Positions 1 to 5,707 of a stretch of DNA of 18,553 nucleotides are shown one piece after another (the stretch's first letter is position 1; each line of letters starts with the position of its first letter). This DNA is from Halobacteriovorax sp. (GTDB taxonomy: Bacteria > Bdellovibrionota > Bacteriovoracia > Bacteriovoracales > Bacteriovoracaceae). The position numbers and the translations under genes are program-made. The stretch covers positions 1 through 18,553 of the forward strand of contig NZAF01000071.1 in assembly GCA_002686115.1 (NCBI GenBank), read 5' to 3'. The notes beneath the pieces were generated by a model. That model did not search any database, had not been told where the DNA came from, and was given only the letters and a program-made list of their open reading frames with translations.

Positions 1-33
1 ATCTTCATAAGACACCCTTGAGTACTTTTTCAT
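1..33 (-). CDS. 5' end of a gene running off the window, possibly IS30-type transposase
   Basis: An ATG at 33 (minus strand) is preceded by AGGAG seven bases upstream, so it looks like a genuine translation start. Only eleven codons are inside the window, reading MKKYSRVSYED. This resembles the N-terminus of IS30-family transposases, where a short basic segment precedes a helix-turn-helix whose first motif is typically YxxLTxEER. Eleven residues are too few to prove this, and other DNA-binding proteins could start the same way. Upstream, 74-89 holds a perfect 6-bp-arm palindrome that could belong to the element's promoter or end. No terminal repeat or target duplication can be confirmed from one side. 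Confidence 0.35.
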   Translation of the reverse strand, partial: MKKYSRVSYED

Positions 34-73
34 GGTACAACTCCTATTTAGATTTTTTGGCGATTATTTATTT

Positions 74-89
74 AGAACAAGGGTGTTCT
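74..89. promoter_or_regulatory. Short perfect palindrome upstream of the edge gene
   Basis: AGAACA and TGTTCT are perfect inverted arms around a 4-bp centre (AGGG). The overlapping segment 78-86 (CAAGGGTGT) is also complementary to 12-20 inside the first codons of the edge gene. It could be an operator, part of an insertion-sequence end or a leader hairpin; nothing decides between these. Confidence 0.3.
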
Positions 90-110
90 TTATTCAATCG
101 CGGAGTTGCA

Positions 111-202
111 CTAGAAGTTGGAATCTGGCCAGGAGACTTTTCCAGTAAACACTGCACAAAATGACGCGATGTTTACTGAGAAAGTCTCCTGGCACCAACT
201 AG
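111..202. repeat. Multi-block inverted repeat (92 bp)
   Basis: Three blocks pair in order. CTAG..TTGG (111-121, with 3 extra bases) pairs with CCAACTAG (195-202). CCAGGAGACTTT (129-140) pairs perfectly with AAAGTCTCCTGG (181-192). CAGTAAAC (143-150) pairs perfectly with GTTTACTG (171-178). The last two blocks are separated by a 2-base mismatch on each side, leaving a 20-base loop (151-170). No T-run follows on either strand, so it is not an ordinary intrinsic terminator. It could be a small non-autonomous mobile repeat, a remnant insertion-sequence end or a structured RNA. It lies between the edge gene and the MarR promoter and overlaps neither. Confidence 0.6.
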
Positions 203-218
203 ACAATAGTACTAATAT

Positions 219-248
219 TTGACTATGTTGAAATAGTCCGTATATAGT
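219..248 (+). promoter_or_regulatory. Promoter of the MarR-family gene
   Basis: TTGACT (219-224) and TATAGT (243-248) are separated by 18 bp, close to the sigma70 consensus. TATATA at 241-246 gives an alternative 16-bp spacing. The predicted start of transcription near 255 leaves a leader of about 20 bases, carrying the GGAGG ribosome-binding site at 264-268. Confidence 0.6.
221..238. promoter_or_regulatory. Candidate MarR operator
   Basis: GACTAT (221-226) and ATAGTC (233-238) are perfect 6-bp inverted arms around a 6-bp centre. The 18-bp palindrome overlaps the -35 element and fills most of the spacer of the promoter at 219-248. MarR-family dimers typically bind palindromes of this size in their own promoters, so autorepression is the natural reading, but binding is inferred. 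Confidence 0.5.
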
Positions 249-273
249 ATCATTACGTAATTTGGAGGGTGCG

Positions 274-756
274 TTGAAGCGATTATCCAATATTGGAAGT
301 CTATTGAAGAAGATTTATCGACAGTATAACGGTCGACTGCTTACTTCTTTGCAAAATAGAGGCTTTAATGACCTGAGACCAAGCTTCCTTGAAATCCTTG
401 TCTATGTTTGTGAAGTTGATGGACCAACTATTAAAGAGGTTGGAAATGCTTGTGAGTTAAAGAAACAGACAATGACAAGCCATCTTAATGAGCTTCAAAA
501 AAGAGGCTATATTATTAGAAAAGTTAGTGAGCACGATAAAAGAGAACAAAGAGTTTTTCTTACTGAATACGGAGAGAGATTTAAATTCTCACTTCTTGAA
601 TCAATTGAGCTTCTAGATAGTGACTATACTAGTATTGTTGGAGATCTCGAAATGGATAGGGTAAATTCAACTCTTGAAAGCTTTCATCAAAAAACATCTA
701 CTAGAGAATCAGATGACAACTCTAAGTTTCAATTAAACTTATCTCTTGATTTTTAA
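274..756 (+). CDS. MarR family winged helix-turn-helix transcriptional regulator
   Basis: A 160-residue protein of usual MarR length, expected to act as a DNA-binding homodimer. The recognition helix-turn-helix lies around residues 52-72 (TIKEVGNACELKKQTMTSHL). The wing lies around 80-97 and carries the family's D-x-R signature (HDKREQRVFLTEYG). Terminal helices would form the dimer interface. I chose the TTG at 274 because GGAGG at 264-268 sits five bases before it; an in-frame TTG at 262 would put that sequence inside the gene. A promoter and likely operator lie just upstream. The asparagine/serine-rich C-terminal tail (about residues 125-160) is unusual. Its targets are unknown. The 3' end overlaps the opposing rhodanese-like gene by 4 bp. 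Confidence 0.85.
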   Translation: MKRLSNIGSLLKKIYRQYNGRLLTSLQNRGFNDLRPSFLEILVYVCEVDGPTIKEVGNACELKKQTMTSHLNELQKRGYIIRKVSEHDKREQRVFLTEYGERFKFSLLESIELLDSDYTSIVGDLEMDRVNSTLESFHQKTSTRESDDNSKFQLNLSLDF

Positions 757-1268
757 GCTGCAAATGAACTTAGTGAATCCGTCTTTGAACTGCTTCCGGC
801 CCAGTATCGATAGCCACCTGAAATGTTATTAACATTGTAAAAGCCTTTTTTAACTAATAATTCACAGGCCATGATTGATCTAAGACCTACTTCAGATATA
901 ACAAGTATTGGTGTTGTCTTGTTTGGGATTTCAGCATAACGCATATTTAAATCTTCAAAGGGAATATGAATCTTGCCTTCTAGTTTTGTATTTGTTTCAA
1001 ATCCTAATCTCGTCACATCTAATAATAAGAAGTCGAGATCTCTATTGGAGTAGATTTCATAAGCTCTTTGAGGACTTAAGTCATTATATGGAAGGCTTTC
1101 AAGTATGACACTGTCGCTTAAGTTTTCACCGTTTTTAACACGAATAAGATGGTTTTTTTGAAGAGCTAAAGAATACTCTACTTTTTCATCAAGCTTTTGA
1201 ATATTTCTTTCAATATTAGTTAATCTATTATTGATAAATTCTAATGTCTGTATAAACCTTAAATCCAC
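753..1268 (-). CDS. Rhodanese-like domain protein lacking the catalytic cysteine
   Basis: 171 residues. Residues 5-40 look like an amphipathic or coiled-coil helix (INNRLTNIERNIQKLDEKVE). Residues 61-157 form a rhodanese fold, recognised by FLLLDVTR (80-87), GKIHIPFEDL (98-107) and the closing NISGGYRYW (148-156). The active-site loop reads VISEVGLRS, so the catalytic cysteine position is Ser125; sulfur transfer is therefore not expected. Inactive rhodanese modules usually act as binding or regulatory domains. The start is GTG at 1268, with GGAGG four bases upstream. It is transcribed toward the MarR gene and overlaps its stop by 4 bp. A CTAAAC-GG-GTTTAG palindrome (1296-1309) lies just upstream. 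The partner is unknown. Confidence 0.75.
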   Translation of the reverse strand: MDLRFIQTLEFINNRLTNIERNIQKLDEKVEYSLALQKNHLIRVKNGENLSDSVILESLPYNDLSPQRAYEIYSNRDLDFLLLDVTRLGFETNTKLEGKIHIPFEDLNMRYAEIPNKTTPILVISEVGLRSIMACELLVKKGFYNVNNISGGYRYWAGSSSKTDSLSSFAA

Positions 1269-1295
1269 GATTCCTCCGTAGTCTATTTCATACTA

Positions 1296-1309
1296 CTAAA
1301 CGGGTTTAG
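1296..1309. promoter_or_regulatory. Palindrome upstream of the rhodanese-like gene
   Basis: CTAAAC and GTTTAG are perfect 6-bp arms with a 2-bp centre, 28 bp before the GTG start. A second, weaker pair (GTAGT 1278-1282 / ACTAC 1292-1296) adjoins it. It could be an operator; no good -35/-10 pair was found beside it. It differs from the MarR candidate operator. Confidence 0.3.
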
Positions 1310-1339
1310 GAGTCTTGGACCTTAATTTTGAAGGTGAGA

Positions 1340-2245
1340 TTAATAAGTTGGGTAAAAACTTCCAAATGTAATTTGACCGGTAATGACGGTTGTAAGGAAG
1401 CAAGTAGTGAAAATAATTGCACCTTCATAGATACCATAGCCTATTTCTACATCTGAGGAAATAACTCCGTTTTTATCAGTCGTAGTTGGAACTTCATTTT
1501 GAATGTTAAATATGAAAACAAGTGCTTTCATAAAGATTGGTATAATGATCAGAGACAAAATGATCTTGGTGATGACCTGAATTGAGTACCACCTGATATC
1601 AGTCAATGTGTGATCAAATGCAGATGAGATGATGAGACATTGGCCCCAAAAAAATCCAGTATATGAAAAAGCAATAGCGATATTTTTTTGAACAAGTAAT
1701 CTATTAAATGAAAGCTTTGAAAGAAGAGGAAAGCTCTTTGCTCCAAATCCTATCAGTACCATAGAGAAAAGCCATAGGAAGAATATTATTATCAATGAGC
1801 CCTGGCTAACTTTAACAATTGTATTAATAAGCAAGGCTAAACCTATTGAGTGTGAGAAACAAATGACTGAATAAGAGTAATTCTTTCTTCTAAGAATCTC
1901 GTCAGCATATTCAAAATTGTATAGAGTGACACTTTCAATGATATAAATCGATCCCAAATAAAGTGCTATAATAATTAAAGACTCAATCATCATTGCCATA
2001 AAAGCAACACCAATTCCACTTGATAAGTTAATGTGAAAGTCTGAAAAGATTAGGCCTAGGCCAATGATTCTCGCAAAAAGATGTATCGTATCTGTAGAGT
2101 TTTTCGATGGGAAAAACTTTTTTAAAAGTTGATGTTTAATAGAAGGGTAAAGAACAAGGTGAGCTTGTTTATAAATATAAATCATAAAGCAAACGAGTAC
2201 GGCAAAAATCACTCTTAATATGAGTTTATCGTATAGTTCATTCAC
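1340..2245 (-). CDS. Polytopic membrane protein, DUF350-like (two repeats)
   Basis: 301 residues with about eight predicted membrane segments (roughly 8-25, 56-72, 83-105, 124-145, 150-170, 187-209, 222-247, 271-291). Two stretches look like repeats of the DUF350 (UPF0719/YjfL) unit, each with a charged entry followed by a Gly-containing helix: ILRRKNYSYSVICFSHSIGL (117-136) and LLVQKNIAIAFSYTGFFWGQ (183-202). The function of DUF350 proteins is not established. The start is GTG at 2245, with GAGAGG five bases upstream; that ribosome site abuts the stop codon of the preceding exported-protein gene, suggesting translational coupling. It is the last gene of a minus-strand run from the HD phosphohydrolase. 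The family call rests on pattern recognition only. Confidence 0.6.
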   Translation of the reverse strand: MNELYDKLILRVIFAVLVCFMIYIYKQAHLVLYPSIKHQLLKKFFPSKNSTDTIHLFARIIGLGLIFSDFHINLSSGIGVAFMAMMIESLIIIALYLGSIYIIESVTLYNFEYADEILRRKNYSYSVICFSHSIGLALLINTIVKVSQGSLIIIFFLWLFSMVLIGFGAKSFPLLSKLSFNRLLVQKNIAIAFSYTGFFWGQCLIISSAFDHTLTDIRWYSIQVITKIILSLIIIPIFMKALVFIFNIQNEVPTTTDKNGVISSDVEIGYGIYEGAIIFTTCFLTTVITGQITFGSFYPTY

Positions 2246-2257
2246 TGAAACCTCTCT

Positions 2258-2944
2258 TTAGTTCTTTATCTTTCTGCTATCCCAACTTGGAATCCAGATA
2301 AATGTTTTAAGATATTCTCTCGCATTTTCTTTAAAAGTGGGAAGAACATTCTGTTGGATCTTTTGCTTAAAAGTTAAACTTTTAGATTCTCCAAACTCAT
2401 CATTTTCTCCAGTAAAAGCTTTTCCATTAGCGAGATGCGCACTAGCTTTTTGGAAAAAACCATACGAGGGAATAAAGTCACCCCAACCAAGCATATTTTT
2501 AAATGTTCTATAAGTACGATGAAATCTCCAAACTCTTTGTCCCGAATCAGACGTTTCCCAGTTTCCATATGAAGGATCACCTAAGAAGAGCATTCCTGGT
2601 GGCATGGGGATAGTACTACTTCCACCTGAATTATCTTTTCTTCTAAAAATAGAGAGACCATGATTATCTATATTCTGATTCCAAAAGTCTTTAGAAACTC
2701 TTACCGTCAATCGCTCAGGAGGTCTGAAGGCATAAACGAGTTTGTAATGATGATGATAAGTTTTAATTAAAAAACCTGAGGATGATGAATCTAATAAAAT
2801 GACACTCAATGGAGCACCAGAAAAGAAGCCATCAAAAACTTTTTCATTTGCAATAAATGGAGTACGAGTTTCAAAAGGAGAGAAACTCTTCGAGACCCCA
2901 AGATAAATAAGTATTAAAAGTACATAAATTGAAATTTTATTCAC
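2258..2944 (-). CDS. Exported protein of unknown function
   Basis: 228 residues. The first 20 or so (MNKISIYVLLILIYLGVSKS) form a signal peptide or membrane anchor, so the remainder should be outside the cytoplasm. The body is rich in aromatic residues and glycine (for example MPPGMLFLGDPSYGNW near 113-128 and a WxxWGDF-like stretch near 150), without a motif I recognise. The start is GTG at 2944, only 12 bp after the HD phosphohydrolase stop, and no Shine-Dalgarno is visible, so initiation may depend on coupling or the start may be misplaced. It ends 12 bp before the DUF350-like gene. The tight spacing suggests these two proteins work together at the membrane. Confidence 0.65.
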   Translation of the reverse strand: MNKISIYVLLILIYLGVSKSFSPFETRTPFIANEKVFDGFFSGAPLSVILLDSSSSGFLIKTYHHHYKLVYAFRPPERLTVRVSKDFWNQNIDNHGLSIFRRKDNSGGSSTIPMPPGMLFLGDPSYGNWETSDSGQRVWRFHRTYRTFKNMLGWGDFIPSYGFFQKASAHLANGKAFTGENDEFGESKSLTFKQKIQQNVLPTFKENAREYLKTFIWIPSWDSRKIKN

Positions 2945-2956
2945 TTAGAAATTATA

Positions 2957-4264
2957 CTAGTTATTTATGATTTTTTGAATCTCATCTTTTTGCTCAGCGC
3001 TAAGTTTCTCATAGTCTACATGAAGTCTGTTAATAGCATGTGACTTTGAAAACTTTTGAAAAAGATCAGTTGCTTCATTAATATCAAAGTACTCGACTCG
3101 GTTATTGAACTTACTTGTTCGTACAACCTTCATTGTGTGCTGATTTTTAATATTTCTATCAGCAGTATAGTACTTTGAAAGTCTTCCAGAGGAAGAGCAT
3201 CTTATAAATTCAATATTTTCCTTTTGAAAGAAGTATTGAAGCTTTTCAAGAATAATTAATTGATCACTATTAAAAGACTCAAAAATCTTTTCAGGAGTTT
3301 TATTCTTGATAAGTGCTTGAGCATATTTATTATCAGAGTGTCTTAGGATTTTCATAAGATGATAATCGTCATGCTCAATGTATTCTTCAATATTAGCTGG
3401 AATTGAATACTCGTCAGGAGATGTTTCAAAATACCTCATAAGAAGCTGCTCAAGGCAAACTGCTCTATAGTGAAAGTAAACCATTACGAACATGTGGTAG
3501 CGACTAAGTAAAAAGTCATCAAATGTTACAACGGCCCTTTCACTTATCCCAAGACTTGCAACATTATCAATGATTGCAGGTTCTAAATTATCAAGTAGCC
3601 AATCAAGATCATATCCACCATAGCTAACTCCACAGAAGTAACTATCTCTTAGGAGGTAGTCCATGCGGTCGCAGTCAAGTTCACTCGAAACTAGTTGGTG
3701 TAAAAGAGGGAAGTAGTTTATTCCATTTATTGTAAAATAATTTGGATCACTAGTGTAACCTACAATAAGGTCAGCAATATACTTACGATCAACTCCAAAC
3801 TTTGACTCTACATCTTTAAAGCTTTCTGCAAATGAACTATCTGCGATTGCTTTAATTGTATAGTCTTCATGAGAAGCCTGGCGATCAACTCTTTTATCTT
3901 TTTCAGATAAAAAGATTTCTGGAATTTTTAATTCACTTAGTTGAGGCATCACGGACTCTGTTGAGTGTGATAGGGGAGCATGGCCTATATCATGTAACAG
4001 ACATCCAAGCTTAAATGTTTCTTTAATTCTTAGGATATCACTAGTTTGTTTGACATCCTTAAAGAGTTTATCAAACGCCATATTTCCAATATTCATTACT
4101 CCAATTGAGTGAATGAATCTAGTGTGAGTAGCACCAGGAAAAACATATTCAGAGAAACCAAGTTGTTTGATATTTCTTAATCTTTGAAAGAACTCGGCTT
4201 TAATAATTGGTTCTTCTTCTTTTAAAATGTGAATTGAGCCGTGTACGGGGTCTCTGATTTCCAT
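2957..4264 (-). CDS. HD domain phosphohydrolase (COG1078, SAMHD1/dGTPase-like)
   Basis: 435 residues, typical of the COG1078 family that includes B. subtilis YwfO. It opens with the family signature IRDPVHGSI (3-11) and HTRFIHSIGV (47-56). The metal-binding HD motif is LLHDIGHAPLSH (89-100), followed by SHED (131-134) and ELDCDRMDYLLRDS (195-208), which supplies the last aspartate and arginines. Family members hydrolyse nucleoside triphosphates, so a cytosolic dNTP- or NTP-hydrolase role is likely; substrate cannot be read from sequence. The start is ATG with AAGGA five bases upstream. It lies 24 bp after glutaredoxin and 12 bp before the exported protein. All visible metal ligands are intact. 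Confidence 0.88.
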   Translation of the reverse strand: MEIRDPVHGSIHILKEEEPIIKAEFFQRLRNIKQLGFSEYVFPGATHTRFIHSIGVMNIGNMAFDKLFKDVKQTSDILRIKETFKLGCLLHDIGHAPLSHSTESVMPQLSELKIPEIFLSEKDKRVDRQASHEDYTIKAIADSSFAESFKDVESKFGVDRKYIADLIVGYTSDPNYFTINGINYFPLLHQLVSSELDCDRMDYLLRDSYFCGVSYGGYDLDWLLDNLEPAIIDNVASLGISERAVVTFDDFLLSRYHMFVMVYFHYRAVCLEQLLMRYFETSPDEYSIPANIEEYIEHDDYHLMKILRHSDNKYAQALIKNKTPEKIFESFNSDQLIILEKLQYFFQKENIEFIRCSSSGRLSKYYTADRNIKNQHTMKVVRTSKFNNRVEYFDINEATDLFQKFSKSHAINRLHVDYEKLSAEQKDEIQKIINN

Positions 4265-4288
4265 AATTTTCCTTAAGGTCTAAAGTTA

Positions 4289-4537
4289 CTATGCCTTTTC
4301 GATTTTTGCGGCATTATCCTTTAGCCAATTTACTATATCTTGTGACTCAAACATAGGTTTATTATTAATATAAAGACATGGAACGGTTCTTCTTCCTGTA
4401 TCAGAAACCAATCTATTAAGATGTTTCTCATCTTCAAGGATGTTGCAATAATCTACTTTAATACCGAGATCTCTGATTTCATTTAAAACAAATGCACAAA
4501 AAGGACATGCGTCGTAATAAAAGAGTTCTAATTTCAT
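4289..4537 (-). CDS. Glutaredoxin family protein
   Basis: 82 residues, normal glutaredoxin length. The dithiol active site is CPFC (11-14) after an LELFYYDA strand. The cis-proline motif TVPCL (51-55) and the ESQDI segment (64-68) that helps bind glutathione are both present. It should reduce disulfides or glutathionylated thiols in the cytoplasm. CPFC rather than CPYC is a common variant. GST N-terminal-type proteins share these motifs, but the length favours glutaredoxin. The start is ATG, with a weak AGGTG ribosome site. The histone-like gene's terminator ends only about 14 bp upstream and I see no separate promoter, so expression may rely on read-through. It heads the run toward the HD phosphohydrolase. 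Confidence 0.88.
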   Translation of the reverse strand: MKLELFYYDACPFCAFVLNEIRDLGIKVDYCNILEDEKHLNRLVSDTGRRTVPCLYINNKPMFESQDIVNWLKDNAAKIEKA

Positions 4538-4550
4538 ATAGCACCTATTA

Positions 4551-4581
4551 AATAAAAAAAGGCGACCAACGGCCGCCTTTT
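4551..4581 (-). terminator. Rho-independent terminator of the histone-like gene
   Basis: On the minus strand an AAAAGGCG / CGCCTTTT stem (4557-4564 with 4574-4581) is followed by a run of seven T (complement of 4554-4560). It lies 26 bp after the histone-like stop codon. Confidence 0.85.
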
Positions 4582-4606
4582 AATTGTTGATATTTACTAG
4601 TTAGAT

Positions 4607-5638
4607 TTAGTAGTCATCTTTTCCATCGTCAAGACCTTTAGCATAGAGTTCATCTTCGTCGATGATTTCTTCTTTTTTAGTCTCTTCTTCCACATCGTCA
4701 TTCTTGTCGAACGCGTCATTGTAGCCCCAGCCAAATCCGTAATCTGAGTCTTCTTCAGGCTCATCATCAGGATTATACTCTTCCTCTAAACTTGGACCAG
4801 CATCACGAAAACTCTCAGCCTGAGGAGTCTCTGTTTCAGCTTCTTCAATAGTTTCAAATTGTTGCTCTTGAATAGCTTCAATTTTATCTTCGATTTCGTA
4901 GTTTTCTAAGCTGTCTTTTAAGTCCTCGTTTAGCTCAGCTTGTTGCTTTTCTTTGTAACGAGCAATGGCCTCAAGTCTTTTTTGTTCAGCGATCTCAGCC
5001 TTTGATGGCTTCTTTTCTACTTTTTTCGTTTCTTTTTTAGTGGTCTTCTTAGCAGGTGCTTTTTTTACAGCCTTTTTCGAAGCTTTTTTAGTCGTTTTCT
5101 TTGTCGTTTTCTTTGCCGCTTTCTTTGTCACTTTTTTTGCAACTTTTTTCTTTGCTGCTTTCTTCGTTGCCTTTTTTGCAACTTTTTTCTTTGCAGCCTT
5201 CTTAGTTGCTTTTTTAGCTACTTTTTTCTTTGCAGCTTTTTTAGTCGCTTTTTTTGCTGTCTTTTTCTTTGTAGCTTTTTTAGTTGCTTTCTTTGCTACC
5301 TTTTTCTTTGTCGCTTTCTTCGTTGCTTTTTTTGCAACCTTTTTCTTTGTCGCCTTCTTCGTAGCTTTCTTTGCCGCCTTCTTTGCTACTTTTTTCTTTG
5401 TAGCTTTCTTAGCAGTTTTCTTTTTTGCAGCTTTTTTAGTCGCTTTCTTTGCAACTTTTTTCTTTGTGGTTTTCTTTGCAGTCTTCTTAGCTACTTTTTT
5501 AGCAGCCTTTTTCTTCGTTGCTTTTTTAGCAGTTTTTTTCTTTGCTACTTTCTTCGTTGCTTTTTTCGCAACTTTCTTCTTAGTAGCTTTTTTTGCTGTC
5601 TTTTTCTTTGCTGTTTTCTTTGCTGTTTTCTTTGCCAC
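4607..5638 (-). CDS. Histone H1-like Lys/Ala/Thr-rich protein with acidic C-terminal tail
   Basis: 343 residues in two opposite halves. Residues 1-210 are almost entirely Lys, Ala, Thr and Val in short repeats (AKKATKKKVAKK and similar); around 130-185 a 13-residue unit, KKATKKAAKKKVA, recurs in tandem. This resembles eukaryotic H1 tails and bacterial H1-like proteins (Chlamydia HctB, Bordetella BpH1), which bind and compact DNA. Residues 211-343 are a different domain: a charged helix (AEIAEQKRLEAIARYKEKQQ) followed by a strongly acidic tail ending KDDY, with an aromatic island (DYGFGWGYNDAF). An acidic tail could self-mask or tune DNA binding. The start is GTG with AAGGA upstream, and it has its own promoter and terminator. 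The nucleoid role is inferred from composition. Repeat length may vary between strains. Confidence 0.75.
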   Translation of the reverse strand: MAKKTAKKTAKKKTAKKATKKKVAKKATKKVAKKKTAKKATKKKAAKKVAKKTAKKTTKKKVAKKATKKAAKKKTAKKATKKKVAKKAAKKATKKATKKKVAKKATKKATKKKVAKKATKKATKKKTAKKATKKAAKKKVAKKATKKAAKKKVAKKATKKAAKKKVAKKVTKKAAKKTTKKTTKKASKKAVKKAPAKKTTKKETKKVEKKPSKAEIAEQKRLEAIARYKEKQQAELNEDLKDSLENYEIEDKIEAIQEQQFETIEEAETETPQAESFRDAGPSLEEEYNPDDEPEEDSDYGFGWGYNDAFDKNDDVEEETKKEEIIDEDELYAKGLDDGKDDY

Positions 5639-5670
5639 GTCGGATTCCTTAGTTAAATAAAATCATGTTC

Positions 5671-5700
5671 AGTATATATAAGAAAAATGTTTAATTTCAA
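5671..5700 (-). promoter_or_regulatory. Promoter of the histone-like gene
   Basis: On the minus strand TTGAAA (complement of 5695-5700) is followed after 18 bp by TATACT (complement of 5671-5676); TATATA at 16 bp is an alternative. The -35 lies 8 bp from the TadG-like stop codon, so the histone-like gene is probably an independent, well-expressed unit. Confidence 0.6.
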
Positions 5701-5707
5701 GCATAAA

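Noticed and set aside
262..273. TTG at 262 as the MarR gene start
   Set aside because: It would place GGAGG (264-268) inside the gene; TTG 274 is correctly spaced from that site.
4965..5640. CRISPR-like array in the repetitive tract
   Set aside because: The repeats are coding, degenerate, in frame and without spacers; no cas genes are present.
4965..5660. Long plus-strand open frame rich in Phe, Ala and Val opposite the histone-like gene
   Set aside because: It is the mirror of the Lys/Ala/Thr repeats and has no ribosome site. The minus-strand gene has its own promoter, start and terminator, so this is a shadow.
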